DNA of 64,000 nucleotides from Kribbella antiqua (GCF_004345665.1 NZ_SLWR01000005.1:62001-126000); one strand, 5' to 3'; shown: positions 1 through 7,747, counted from the first letter of the stretch. Notes: generated by a model from the sequence alone, not told the origin. A program made the numbers and translations.

Positions 1-349
1 TCGCCTCCGGCGGGTTCGAGTTGTGGAACATGTCGGTGTCGGTCGCTCCCGGCGACACCGCGTTGACGGTGATCCGGCGCGCGCCGTACTCGCGGGCCGC
101 GACCTTCACGGACTGCTCCAGCGCCGCCTTGCTCGCCGCGTAGAGCGAGATGCCCGGGCCGGGTACGGCGGTGTTGAGGGTGGAGATCGCGATGATCCGG
201 CCGCCGTCGGGCAGCACCCGGCCGGCTTGCTGGATGGCGAAGAACGGGCCCTTGAGGTTCGTCGCGAAAAGCTGGTCGTAGTCGTCCTCGGTGACGTCCG
301 CGATCGGCTTGACCACCGCCTGCGCCGCGTTGCCGTCGAGTACCCCCAT
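1..349 (-). pseudogene. Short-chain dehydrogenase remnant lacking its N-terminal half (also cut by the window edge)
   Basis: Reading the minus strand from 349 gives about 116 residues of a classical SDR: a degenerate NNAG-like segment (GNAAQ) near residue 7, an NLKGPFFAIQ helix, the catalytic Ser in IIAISTLNT, the YAASK catalytic Tyr/Lys pair and the TVNAVSPGATDTDM loop. The family normally has about 80 residues before the NNAG motif, carrying the TGxxxGIG nucleotide-binding turn. Here they are absent, because the frame opens at an ATG that overlaps the stop of the DUF305 gene (TGATG). An AAGGAG sits just upstream of this ATG, so the fragment could still be translated by coupling, but it could not bind NAD(P) normally. 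I call it a 5'-truncated gene remnant. The C-terminus lies outside the window. Confidence 0.7.
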
Positions 350-969
350 CACAGCTCCTTCAGCAGTTGCCGCATCGTCGCGATCTCTTTGGTCTGGGTG
401 ACCCCGACCTCCTGGGCCACCTCGCCGATCTGCGCGTCTGTCCCCTTGTCTATCACCGTGCCGGTCATCGTCACCGCGCCCTGATGGTGCTTGATCATCA
501 GCGTGAGGAAGAGCCGGTCGAAGGCCTTGCCGCGCGCCTGCTCCAACTTGGCCAACTCGGCGGGCGTCGCCATCCCGGGCATGCCGCTGTGGTCCAGGTG
601 CTGCACGTGCTCGAGGTTCGGCGGCGTCTGGCCGCGGGCGACGAGTAGTTGCCGCATCGCGTCGATCTCAGGCTGCTGGCCGGCCCTGATCCGGTCCGCG
701 AGCGCCTTCACCCGCTGATTCGTGGCCGAGGTCGTGGCGTAGCCGGTCAGCTGGATCGCCTGGGTGTGGTGGACCATCATGTCGGCCAGGAACGTGACGT
801 CGTCCTGGTCCACCTCGGCTTCCTGGGTCGGTACGGCCGAGACGGTCTGGTTCGGGCCACCTGGCGTGCCGGGAACGATCACCGGCACCTGCACTGTTGC
901 TGTCGGCGTGCTACACCCAGCCAGTACGACGGCCAGCACCGCGGCAGCGCATGATCGACGGACCCCCAC
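349..969 (-). CDS. DUF305 family lipoprotein
   Basis: The protein has 206 residues. A GTG start at 969 is chosen because AAGGAG lies 7 nt upstream and because it opens directly into a lipoprotein signal with lipobox LAGC near residue 17. The frame is open farther upstream but without a signal peptide. The mature part carries the DUF305 hallmarks: MMVHHTQAI, HLDHSGMPGM and MIKHHQGAV. These His/Met-rich helices are of the ferritin-like type and are suspected to bind metal (copper) at the cell surface. The family function is not established. The gene is divergent from the LVIVD-repeat gene at 1055, with 85 bp between them. Its stop overlaps the start of the truncated SDR. Confidence 0.88.
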   Translation of the reverse strand: MGVRRSCAAAVLAVVLAGCSTPTATVQVPVIVPGTPGGPNQTVSAVPTQEAEVDQDDVTFLADMMVHHTQAIQLTGYATTSATNQRVKALADRIRAGQQPEIDAMRQLLVARGQTPPNLEHVQHLDHSGMPGMATPAELAKLEQARGKAFDRLFLTLMIKHHQGAVTMTGTVIDKGTDAQIGEVAQEVGVTQTKEIATMRQLLKEL

Positions 970-1054
970 GGCCTCACTCCTTGTGTCAGATCGCTTCCAT
1001 AACGTGTCTATCACGCATACGCTTGGCTGACACAGCCGACGAAAGGGCTCCAGC

Positions 1055-2404
1055 ATGCGCCGCCCCCGCACGCTCGTCCTGCTAGCCGCACTTGCTCTGA
1101 CCGGACTGGGAAGCCAGGCCGCTGCTGCGCCGCCTGACACCGGCGCGACCAAGAGCGACAACATCACGCATCTGGCCAGCGTGCCGATGACCGGGCCGCT
1201 GACCGGCGGTGTGAACACCGACATCGCGTTCGCCGGCAAACGCGCGTACGTCGGTAACTACGCCGGCTTCGCGATCTACGACATCGGCGACCCGGCGAAC
1301 CCGCAGCTGATCAGCCAGGTCTCCTGCCCGGGCAGCCAGAACGACATCAGCATCTACGACGGCCTGCTGTTCCTCAGCACCGACCAGTCCCGCAGCGACA
1401 GCTCGTGCCAGAGCATCCCGCAGTCGCCGAAGATCAAGGAGTCGTGGGAGGGCATCAAGATCTTCGACGTCCGCGACCCGGCCAATCCCCGGTACGTCGC
1501 CGCCGTCGAGACCAAGTGTGGGTCGCACACGCACACGCTGATCCCGGACCCGGCTCATCGCTCGGTCTTCATCTACAACTCGTCGTACTTCCCGAACGCC
1601 GAGTACCCGGACTGCCAGCCGCCGAACGACCGGATCGACATCGTGAAGGTGCCACTGCGCGAGCTGGCCAAGGCCGCGGTGGTGGCGTCGCCGGTGCTGT
1701 TCCCGGACGGCGGGTTCCCCGGCAGCGAGACCGGTTACGAGACGAGCGGTTGCCACGGCATCACCGCGTTCCCGGCGCGGAAGATCGCGGCCGCGGCCTG
1801 CATGGGCGACGGCGTACTGCTGGACATCTCGCGGCCGGCCGCGCCGCGGGTGATCGACCAGGTGCAGGACGCGGCGAACTTCTCCTTCTGGCACGGCGCG
1901 ACGTTCAACGGCGACGGGTCGAAGGTCGTCTTCATGGACGAGCTCGGCGGTGGCGGCGGGGCCGAGTGCAATGCTGAGGTCGGGCCCTCGAAGGGGGCGA
2001 CGGCGGTCTTCGACATCACGAACCGGAAGCTGAAGTTCCGTAGCTACTACAAGATCCCGCGGCACCAGGCCGCCCAGGAGAACTGTGTGTCGCACAACGG
2101 CTCGCTGATCCCGGTCCGCGGCCGCGACATCATGGTGCAGGCGTGGTACCAGGGCGGCTTCTCGGTCTGGGACTTCACCGACTCGGCGCGGCCTCATGAG
2201 ATCGGGTACTTCGATCGGCCGCCGCGCGTACCGGCGTCGTTCGGCGGCTACTGGTCCGTGTACTACTACAACGGAACCATCTACGGCACCGAGGCGGTCA
2301 CCGCCTTCGACACCTTCAAGATCACCGATCCCCGGACAGATCCCGCGGCTCGCGTCGTACTCTCCGAGCTCAACGTCCAGACCCAACCGGCCTTCCGGAG
2401 GTGA
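1055..2404 (+). CDS. Secreted LVIVD-repeat protein
   Basis: The protein has 449 residues with a Sec signal peptide (residues 1-25, ending QAAAA). The remainder is a series of LVIVD-type propeller blades. Recognisable blade endings are FAIYDIGDPANP (~75), IKIFDVRDPANP (~130), VLLDISRPAAP (~255) and FSVWDFTDSARP (~370). Several paired cysteines fit an extracytoplasmic protein. The repeats predict a beta-propeller; ligand and partners are unknown. The start has AAAGG upstream. The divergent DUF305 lipoprotein shares the promoter region, so the two may form a surface module, but this is inference. Confidence 0.85.
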   Translation: MRRPRTLVLLAALALTGLGSQAAAAPPDTGATKSDNITHLASVPMTGPLTGGVNTDIAFAGKRAYVGNYAGFAIYDIGDPANPQLISQVSCPGSQNDISIYDGLLFLSTDQSRSDSSCQSIPQSPKIKESWEGIKIFDVRDPANPRYVAAVETKCGSHTHTLIPDPAHRSVFIYNSSYFPNAEYPDCQPPNDRIDIVKVPLRELAKAAVVASPVLFPDGGFPGSETGYETSGCHGITAFPARKIAAAACMGDGVLLDISRPAAPRVIDQVQDAANFSFWHGATFNGDGSKVVFMDELGGGGGAECNAEVGPSKGATAVFDITNRKLKFRSYYKIPRHQAAQENCVSHNGSLIPVRGRDIMVQAWYQGGFSVWDFTDSARPHEIGYFDRPPRVPASFGGYWSVYYYNGTIYGTEAVTAFDTFKITDPRTDPAARVVLSELNVQTQPAFRR

Positions 2405-2572
2405 GGCTCGGGCCGTGGTAGCGCTTACATCCGTGCTTAGGTCACGCTCCGAGGTCATCCGGGACAGACCCGTTGTGACGCGCGCGCGTTGGGGCATACG
2501 GTGAGACGCAGGGCAGTGCCGCCACGCCAGGACCGGCCGGTGTTCGGGGTGCCGCCCGGGGGAGAGACCAGC

Positions 2573-2959
2573 GTGACGAGTCACCCTGATCCGCGGGACG
2601 GCGAGATGATCAGAACCACATTCGACGCGGTAACCGAAGAGCTGGAGCCTGGCGTCCTGCTGGTCCGGCTGTCCGGCGAGATCGATATCGCGACCACCGA
2701 CTTCGCCGCCGAGTCGATCCGGGCCGCGGTCGCCCCACCGGCCCGGCTGGTGCTGATCGACGTCTCCGCCGTCACGTTCTGCAGTTCCGCCGGGCTGGGC
2801 AACCTGGTCGAAGCCCGCAACCTCGCGGGCCAGCACAACATCACCCTGGCCCTGGTCGGCGTCGGCCGGCCAGTGGACCGCCCACTCTCGGTCACCGGCC
2901 TGGGCGGCCAGTTCCGCATCTACGCAGACGTCGAAGAGGCCCGCCGCGAACTCCCCTGA
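2573..2959 (+). CDS. STAS-domain anti-sigma factor antagonist
   Basis: The protein has 128 residues and is a single STAS domain: LSGEIDIATTDFAAESIRAA, then VLIDVSAVTFCSSAGLGNLV. The serine in CSSAGL aligns with the phosphorylated serine of SpoIIAA/RsbV-type proteins. Unphosphorylated, such proteins bind an anti-sigma kinase and release the sigma factor. No anti-sigma kinase gene lies beside it, so it is an orphan antagonist. The GTG at 2573 follows a GGGGGAGA ribosome site; an ATG at 2608 is the alternative start. The frame is open farther upstream but without a better start. Confidence 0.85.
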   Translation: MTSHPDPRDGEMIRTTFDAVTEELEPGVLLVRLSGEIDIATTDFAAESIRAAVAPPARLVLIDVSAVTFCSSAGLGNLVEARNLAGQHNITLALVGVGRPVDRPLSVTGLGGQFRIYADVEEARRELP

Positions 2960-3184
2960 CCCACACTTCGTTGCCTACAGCAACCCTCGATCCGCCTTAT
3001 CCGCAACGGCTTCGCCGCCTCGCCGGACGTCATGACCTGCGGCTGGCGTGCTCACCGGCGTACGTGATCGCACCGTCCGGAACTCGGCGTACGGTCAGGT
3101 TCGTCGTACCGATATCCACACCCAGCCAGGTCGTCCTAGCCCGGGTATGCGATAGCGTCCGGTGGTCCCCGAAGAAGGAATGTC

Positions 3185-3913
3185 ATGGGTGAGCTAGCGA
3201 AGATCGTCGTCGTCGTGCCGACCTACAACGAGCGCGAGAACCTGCCCGTACTCGCCGGGCTGCTGTCCGACCTGCAGCTGACCGGCCTGCAGATGCTGGT
3301 GGTCGACGACAACTCCCCCGACGGTACCGGCGATGTGGCCGACGAACTGGCGAAGGCGTCGCCGGAACAGGTCGGCGTACTGCACCGGACCGAGAAGAAC
3401 GGCCTCGGCCGCGCGTACATCGCCGGCATCAGCCGGGCGCTGGACGAGGGCGCCGACATCGTGATCCAGATGGACGCCGACCTGTCCCACCCGGCCTCGG
3501 TGATCCCGATCATGGTCGAGAAGCTGCGGACGACCGACGCCGGAGTGGTGATCGGCTCGCGGTACGTCGAGGGCGGCTCGGCCGCGGCGGAGTGGGGCTG
3601 GCACCGGCGGCTGCTGTCGGCCTGGGCGAACTTCTACGTGAACGCGATCCTCCGCCTGGGAGTGAAGGACGCGACCGCCGGCTTCAAGGCGTGGAAGGCC
3701 GACACGCTGCGCTGGATCGACGTGGGCTCGATCCAGAGCAACGGGTACTCGTTCCAGGTCGAGATGAACTACCGCACGGTCCGGCGCGGACTGCACATCG
3801 CCGAGGTCCCCATCCGGTTCGAGGAGCGCACCGCCGGCGCCTCGAAGATGAGCCTGCGAGTCCAGCTCGAGTCCGCACTGATGCCCTGGAAGCTCCTCTT
3901 CAAGCGCTCCTAG
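3185..3913 (+). CDS. Polyprenol monophosphomannose synthase (GT2 family)
   Basis: The protein has 242 residues and is a GT-A glycosyltransferase of the dolichyl-phosphate mannose synthase type. It opens with VVVPTYNERENLP, then LVVDDNSPDGTGDVAD and the metal-binding MDADLSHP motif (~98), followed by the conserved DATAGFKAW segment. The family transfers mannose from GDP-mannose to polyprenyl phosphate for lipoglycan and protein O-mannosylation at the inner membrane face. Mycobacterial Ppm1 is often fused to an N-acyltransferase (Lnt) domain; here the synthase stands alone. AAGGA precedes the ATG. The stop overlaps the convergent stop of the next gene by 4 bp (CTAG). Confidence 0.92.
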   Translation: MGELAKIVVVVPTYNERENLPVLAGLLSDLQLTGLQMLVVDDNSPDGTGDVADELAKASPEQVGVLHRTEKNGLGRAYIAGISRALDEGADIVIQMDADLSHPASVIPIMVEKLRTTDAGVVIGSRYVEGGSAAAEWGWHRRLLSAWANFYVNAILRLGVKDATAGFKAWKADTLRWIDVGSIQSNGYSFQVEMNYRTVRRGLHIAEVPIRFEERTAGASKMSLRVQLESALMPWKLLFKRS

Positions 3914-4833
3914 ATCGACCTGGCGACGGATGCCAGCATGCGGGCGCCGTCGCGGAAGACCACTGCCTGAGCGTCCTTGCAGGCCGCGACGCACACCGTG
4001 ACAGTGGCGTTGTGGATCGACTCGACGCCGGTCATCGTCGTGCATTTGGCGACCAGCGTGAAGACCCCGCCGTTGCTCGCGGTGTATCGGCCCGAATAGG
4101 ACAACTGGGCCTGGCTGCCGATGTTCGAATTCGCCGGGCTGAGAGTCTTGACGGCTGACTTTCGGACGCCCTTGAGGTGATCGGCGGTGATCAACGCCTG
4201 CGCGACGGACCCAACCGCGACGCGCGCCGGATAGCCGACGGGATTGACCACGACCATGACGGCACCAGCGCGGCTCCGGGAACCGAGCGTGACCGAGTAC
4301 TGCGACGCGCGGTTCTTGCGCCAGCCCGTCGCCGGTTTGATGTACACGTCGTCGTACACCTTTATGCCCTCGTCGATGTCCTTGAGCGTCCTGGTTCGCT
4401 CCGTTGGCGTCGGGGTGGGCTTGGGGGTTGGCGTCGGCGTCGGACTGGAGGATGTCGGCGGGTCTGAGGGGCTGGGGGTGGAGACGCCGTCGCTGTAGGT
4501 GGCGATGGGTTCCGTGGTGGTGCTTGAGCCCGGGCGGGTGAGGAGGACCACGGCTACGCCGCCGATGAGCGCGACCACGACTGCGATGGCGGCTGCCAGG
4601 ATCCAGGGCGTCTTGCTTCTGGGTGGTGGCTGGTGGTGCCCCAGGTGTTGCCGCTGGTCGACGTACGGCGGCTGGGGTAGGCCGGTGTACGGGCCCTGCT
4701 GCGGGTGGTTGTACGGACCTTGCTGCGGCTGGTTGTACGGACCTTGCTGCGACTGGCCGGGCGGGACGCCGTACGGGAGTGTCCGCTCGTTGTCGGGGTT
4801 CCAGGCAGGCGGCTGGGAGGTCGGGTCGCTCAC
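3910..4833 (-). CDS. Single-pass membrane protein with Pro/Gln-rich cytoplasmic tail
   Basis: The protein has 307 residues. Residues 1-75 are Pro/Gln/Tyr-rich with repeated QQGPYN units. One transmembrane helix follows (about 78-100: WILAAAIAVVVALIGGVAVV), then a Ser/Thr/Pro linker (115-150) and a 155-residue extracytoplasmic domain with conserved-looking cysteines near the C-terminus. I do not recognise the outer domain. The layout (low-complexity tail, one helix, outer sensor-like domain) is common among uncharacterised actinobacterial envelope proteins. It converges on the mannose synthase with a 4-bp overlap. Confidence 0.75.
   Translation of the reverse strand: MSDPTSQPPAWNPDNERTLPYGVPPGQSQQGPYNQPQQGPYNHPQQGPYTGLPQPPYVDQRQHLGHHQPPPRSKTPWILAAAIAVVVALIGGVAVVLLTRPGSSTTTEPIATYSDGVSTPSPSDPPTSSSPTPTPTPKPTPTPTERTRTLKDIDEGIKVYDDVYIKPATGWRKNRASQYSVTLGSRSRAGAVMVVVNPVGYPARVAVGSVAQALITADHLKGVRKSAVKTLSPANSNIGSQAQLSYSGRYTASNGGVFTLVAKCTTMTGVESIHNATVTVCVAACKDAQAVVFRDGARMLASVARSI
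4687..4758 (-). repeat. Three tandem 24-bp coding repeats
   Basis: Three consecutive 24-bp units (4687-4710, 4711-4734, 4735-4758) differ at only a few positions and encode the QQGPYN-type octapeptide repeats of the membrane protein tail. Length polymorphism by slippage is expected here. Confidence 0.8.
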
Positions 4834-4956
4834 GGCAAGGCCTCACTCGATAGGTGATGACGAAGAGGCCGGTCCCCGACTCCGGCCGGGTGAGGTTACC
4901 TCAATCGCGTGATCCGCGTCGCATTCTTACGGCCGAGTTGCAGCAAGTGGCAACGG

Positions 4957-5298
4957 TCAGCCGTAGCCGAGTTCGTGCAGGCGGGCGTCGTCGATGCCGA
5001 AGTGGTGGGCGATCTCGTGCACCACCGTGATGTTCACCTCGTCGATGACGTCGTCGACGGTGTCGCAGATCGCCAGCGTCGGGTTGCGGTAGATCGTGAT
5101 CCGGTCCGGCAGTACGCCGCCGTAGTAGTGCCCCCGCTCGGTCAGCGGGATGCCCTCGTAGATCCCGAGCAACCCCGGATCGCTGCCCGGCGGCTCGTCC
5201 TCGACGAAGATCGCCACGTTGTCGATCAGCGCGGCCAGCTCCATGGGCACCTCGTCGAGCGCCTCCGACACCAGCACTTCGAAGTCCGCCCGGCTCAT
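4957..5298 (-). CDS. Minimal zincin metallopeptidase-like protein
   Basis: The protein has 113 residues and belongs to the small metallopeptidase family (zincin_1). It is recognised by VVHEIAHHFGIDDARLHELG near the C-terminus, an HExxH motif with a downstream Asp/His ligand. The middle part, YGGVLPDRITIYRNPT, is also typical of the family. The protein is cytoplasmic, with no signal peptide, and its substrate is unknown. ATG at 5298 is preferred, with GGGGTG upstream; a GTG at 5307 in the same frame is possible. It lies upstream of the tRNA cluster and faces away from it. Confidence 0.85.
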   Translation of the reverse strand: MSRADFEVLVSEALDEVPMELAALIDNVAIFVEDEPPGSDPGLLGIYEGIPLTERGHYYGGVLPDRITIYRNPTLAICDTVDDVIDEVNITVVHEIAHHFGIDDARLHELGYG

Positions 5299-5345
5299 CT
5301 CGATCACCCCGCCAGCGTAGGCAGACGGGCCCCCGGTATCTCGTT

Positions 5346-5374
5346 TTGGTTGCTGGGCAAGTCTCCTCTATGCT
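5346..5374 (+). promoter_or_regulatory. Probable promoter of the tRNA cluster
   Basis: A -35-like TTGGTT (5346-5351) and a -10 TATGCT (5369-5374) are separated by exactly 17 bp, ending 38 bp before tRNA-Glu. This matches vegetative sigma factor spacing. Confidence 0.55.
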
Positions 5375-5412
5375 TACGGCTGTCCCTGGAGCTTCGGCTC
5401 CCGCGGGTCCGA

Positions 5413-5485
5413 GTCCCCATCGTCTAGTGGCCTAGGACGCTGCCCTTTCAAGGCGGTAACGCGGGTTCGAATCCCGTTGGGGATA
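5413..5485 (+). tRNA. tRNA-Glu (TTC)
   Basis: This is a 73-nt cloverleaf. The acceptor stem GTCCCCA pairs with TGGGGAT, the anticodon stem CTGCC/GGCGG holds the loop CTTTCAA (anticodon TTC), and the T-arm is GCGGG TTCGAAT CCCGT. The discriminator is A and CCA is not encoded. It is first of three tRNAs in the cluster. Confidence 0.95.
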
Positions 5486-5542
5486 CGGTCGAAAGGCCGG
5501 TGCAGTACCAGCTCGGAGATGGTGTAACATCGTCGAGGATCT

Positions 5543-5619
5543 GGCCCAGTGGCGCAGTTGGTTAGCGTGCCGCCCTGTCACGGCGGAGGTCGCGGGTTCG
5601 AGTCCCGTCTGGGTCGCCA
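5543..5619 (+). tRNA. tRNA-Asp (GTC), CCA encoded
   Basis: The acceptor stem GGCCCAG pairs with CTGGGTC. The anticodon stem CCGCC/GGCGG carries the loop CTGTCAC (anticodon GTC), and the T-loop TTCGAGT is canonical. The discriminator G is followed by an encoded CCA (5617-5619), unlike the Glu tRNA upstream. Confidence 0.95.
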
Positions 5620-5665
5620 GGAGAAGGCGGCGGGTAAATTTTCCCGCCGCCATATTTTCTCCACC

Positions 5666-5741
5666 GGTCAGGTAGCTCAGCTGGTAGAGCGTCCGCCTGA
5701 AAAGCGGAAGGTCGGCGGTTCGAGACCGCCCCTGACCACCA
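5666..5741 (+). tRNA. tRNA-Phe (GAA), CCA encoded
   Basis: The acceptor stem GGTCAGG pairs with CCTGACC, the anticodon stem TCCGC/GCGGA carries the loop CTGAAAA (anticodon GAA), and the discriminator A is followed by CCA (5739-5741). A strong terminator follows immediately. Confidence 0.95.
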
Positions 5742-5770
5742 CCCTCTCCGGCGCACGGGGAGGGATTTTT
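5742..5770 (+). terminator. Intrinsic terminator of the tRNA cluster
   Basis: The 8-bp stem CCCTCTCC/GGGGAGGG (5742-5749 with 5757-5764; one G-U pair) has a 7-nt loop and is followed by ATTTTT. It begins one base after the tRNA-Phe CCA. Confidence 0.9.
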
Positions 5771-6039
5771 CTTTCCCCCGCGAGCTCCGCAGCCCCTCCT
5801 CGTTGCTCCGCTCCTCGTCGAGCCCGCTACGCCCGCTCCCGCCCACCCGACGCTTCCTTGTGAGCTGTCGCTCACGACATTCGCGCTGCCGCGCGACCGA
5901 CCACTCCCGGGCGGGCTATATCCGCCAGGTGACTGCGATCACGCGTCATCGCTAACCACTTCGCCAGGACCGCCGGTCTGCTGAGTGGGGTGTGGATAGG
6001 TTTGATACGCGGAGGGTCTGCTCGGAGTAATTTGGTGCC
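5771..6039. other. Non-coding stretch after the tRNA cluster
   Basis: No credible gene is seen on either strand. I looked for a duplicated tRNA-Phe 3' end, as an integrated element would leave, and did not see one. The last 60 bp should hold the promoter of the next gene, but no clear -10/-35 pair stands out. Confidence 0.4.
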
Positions 6040-6333
6040 ATGACTGCTCAGCCGGCGCAGAGCTCGGCGGACGACCCCGGCGAGATCCTCCGTCTTTTGC
6101 CGGCGAAGTGGCATGAGCAGTTCCTCAGCGAGTGCCACGGCGCTCTCGACGCTGCCCACGAGGTGTGGCGCTTCCAGCAACTGCGGTACGTGTTGCACCT
6201 GTGGCGCCTGCGGGCAGTCGCGTACGCCGATCCGGGATTCGATGATGCACTGGAAGCGACCCGCGAGGATCGAGCTGACGAGTTCGTGCCGGCCGAGCAT
6301 GCGATATCGGGCTGGTCCGATCGGCTGAGATGA
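6040..6333 (+). CDS. Small hypothetical protein (DUF6247-like)
   Basis: The protein has 97 residues and is cytoplasmic and helical. The core LPAKWHEQFLSECHGALDAA, followed by a YVLHLWRLRAVAYADPGF segment, recalls a family of small actinobacterial proteins annotated DUF6247. That assignment is from memory and unchecked. Such genes often sit in accessory regions, sometimes near toxin-antitoxin-like genes; no toxin is recognisable here. A GGAG lies about 12 nt upstream of the ATG, farther than ideal, so the start is uncertain. Function is unknown. Confidence 0.6.
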   Translation: MTAQPAQSSADDPGEILRLLPAKWHEQFLSECHGALDAAHEVWRFQQLRYVLHLWRLRAVAYADPGFDDALEATREDRADEFVPAEHAISGWSDRLR

Positions 6334-6442
6334 GCCGAGCTTTCGGCAATGCGCCTTTTGTGGCCTCGGGCTGCTGCCCTTCCCTGTCGACGGTGAGCGC
6401 GAGCAGATCCGGATCTTCGACGTGACCTGGGTCGGCTGAGCT

Positions 6443-6952
6443 ATGACGCTTCTTCCGTTGGTGCTCACGGGTGGGCCCGCGGTGGGTAAGAGCGTGACGG
6501 CGCGTGCTCTCGCGGAAGGGCGCCCGAGATGTGCCTTTATCGATGTGGATGATGTGCGCCAACTGGTCGTAGCTGGCGCTGCCGCACCGTGGGAGGGAGA
6601 GGAAGGCCGGGAACAGCAAAGGCTCGGCGTGACAAACGCCTGCAGCCTTGCTCGCAATTTCGTGGCCATGGGCATCGAGGTCGTCGTCGCTGACGTGCTC
6701 ACGCCAGAGACCTGTGACATGTACAGACGGGAGCTGCCCGGGTGCCTGATTGTGCACATGACGGTCGATTTTCCGGAGGCGATACGCCGTGCTGCGTCCA
6801 GGAAAGTCTGGCTGACCGACCATGAATTCCGAATGCTCCACGAGGCGGACGCAACGAATCCCCCGGACGCCGATCACCGCATCCAGGTGGACACACTCGA
6901 TGTGCAGAGCCAGACCGAGAAGGTGGCAAGACTCTGGGAAGGGCGCCGATGA
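6443..6952 (+). CDS. P-loop nucleoside/aminoglycoside-kinase-like ATPase
   Basis: The protein has 169 residues with a Walker A motif GGPAVGKS at residues 10-17 and an acidic strand FIDVDDVRQL (~35) that may act as metal/base site. The size and the DxDxxR arrangement resemble small-molecule kinases of the AAA_33 type (zeta-toxin, chloramphenicol phosphotransferase and shikimate kinase relatives). The substrate cannot be read from the sequence. Codon use is less GC-biased than its neighbours (GAT, TAT and CAA are common), which fits foreign origin. It lies 109 bp after the previous gene on the same strand. Confidence 0.7.
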   Translation: MTLLPLVLTGGPAVGKSVTARALAEGRPRCAFIDVDDVRQLVVAGAAAPWEGEEGREQQRLGVTNACSLARNFVAMGIEVVVADVLTPETCDMYRRELPGCLIVHMTVDFPEAIRRAASRKVWLTDHEFRMLHEADATNPPDADHRIQVDTLDVQSQTEKVARLWEGRR

Positions 6953-7360
6953 TCCGCCGAGAACCGACTGTGGACGGTGCAGGACCCTGTGTGGACTGTC
7001 CTGGCGGCTGCCTGACGTCCGGTGTGAATGGCATCGAAAAGGTCGTGAGCCACCCGAAATGACACTGGTAGCCGACCGCAACCAGAACGCAACGGCCAAC
7101 GCCAACCGACCTGATCCGACGGAGCGACCCACTGGGGAACGGTTCCCGTAAGCGGCCCAGTTGGGCCAGCCGCGCGAGCGCGAGACGCTGAGCCCGCAGC
7201 GACGAGCGGGCGGAAATCCGTGGCCTGAGCCCTGCTTGCGACCTGAGATGTCGTGTGCGGCGTTGACACTCCGGGGACGCCGGCGTACGACGGTAGAAGG
7301 CCGGTCTGGTCGGAGGGGGCTCCGAAGTCGCCAGCGGCTTCTGCCTGGAGGGGGTAACTC
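6953..7360. other. 408-bp region without a gene
   Basis: No supported ORF was found. Two adjacent perfect inverted repeats, GGGAAC-G-GTTCCC and GGCCCA-GT-TGGGCC (about 7135-7170), could form hairpins and may terminate transcription from 6443-6952. The right half contains the promoter of the secreted protein gene at 7361. Confidence 0.4.
7263..7291 (+). promoter_or_regulatory. Promoter for the secreted protein at 7361
   Basis: A perfect -35 TTGACA (7263-7268) and a -10-like TACGAC (7286-7291) are spaced by 17 bp. A leader of about 60 nt would follow, ending in GGAGGGGG before the ATG. Confidence 0.55.
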
Positions 7361-7747
7361 ATGCTCAAGCGTCTCTGCGCAGTACTCAGCACCGCGATCG
7401 TCGCGATGACAGCCATCGCCACCAATGCGGCAGCCGACCCGAAGGGAGACATCATTCCGCTGACGTGCGACAACGGACAGACGGTCGAAGTTGCAGTCAA
7501 CGGGAATGGGGACTTCACGCCTGGCCATCTCGTGGGAGGTACGGCGGTCTATGTCGTGCAGTCTCTGGACGCGACCTTCACGTTCACCCCACCCGGAGGG
7601 CCGACAGAGACCCAGCACTTCGTGACGTCCAAGGGCAACGTCCACGGGGACCTGGTCACCTGCACCTTCGACTTCAGTGAGACCTCGCCAGAGGGGACCT
7701 TCCACGGATTCGGGACCGTCGTCGTCTTTGTCACGCCGGCGTCATAG
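7361..7747 (+). CDS. Small secreted protein of unknown function
   Basis: The protein has 128 residues with a Sec signal peptide (residues 1-26, AIATNAAA then DP). The mature part is about 100 residues, rich in Thr, Val and Gly, with only two cysteines (in LTCDNG and LVTCTF) that could pair. The pattern suggests a compact beta-sandwich. GGAGGGGG lies 5 nt before the ATG. It resembles in layout, though not clearly in sequence, the secreted protein at 11432-11977. I do not recognise the family. Confidence 0.75.
   Translation: MLKRLCAVLSTAIVAMTAIATNAAADPKGDIIPLTCDNGQTVEVAVNGNGDFTPGHLVGGTAVYVVQSLDATFTFTPPGGPTETQHFVTSKGNVHGDLVTCTFDFSETSPEGTFHGFGTVVVFVTPAS

Noticed and set aside
1082-2836. 584-codon minus-strand open frame
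   Set aside because: It is antisense to the LVIVD-repeat and STAS genes, with Arg/Asp/Val-rich composition typical of a shadow frame in high-GC DNA and no family similarity.
2971-3192. 73-codon plus-strand frame between the STAS gene and the mannose synthase
   Set aside because: No ribosome site, no recognisable motif, Arg/Pro-rich composition of a non-coding high-GC frame, and it runs into the start of the real gene.
5771-6039. Possible attachment site duplicated from tRNA-Phe
   Set aside because: No second copy of the tRNA 3' end was found by eye in the accessory stretch and no integrase gene is present.
6822-7518. Overlapping frames on both strands across the 408-bp gap
   Set aside because: No motif or ribosome site; the frames extend into the real kinase-like and secreted-protein genes.
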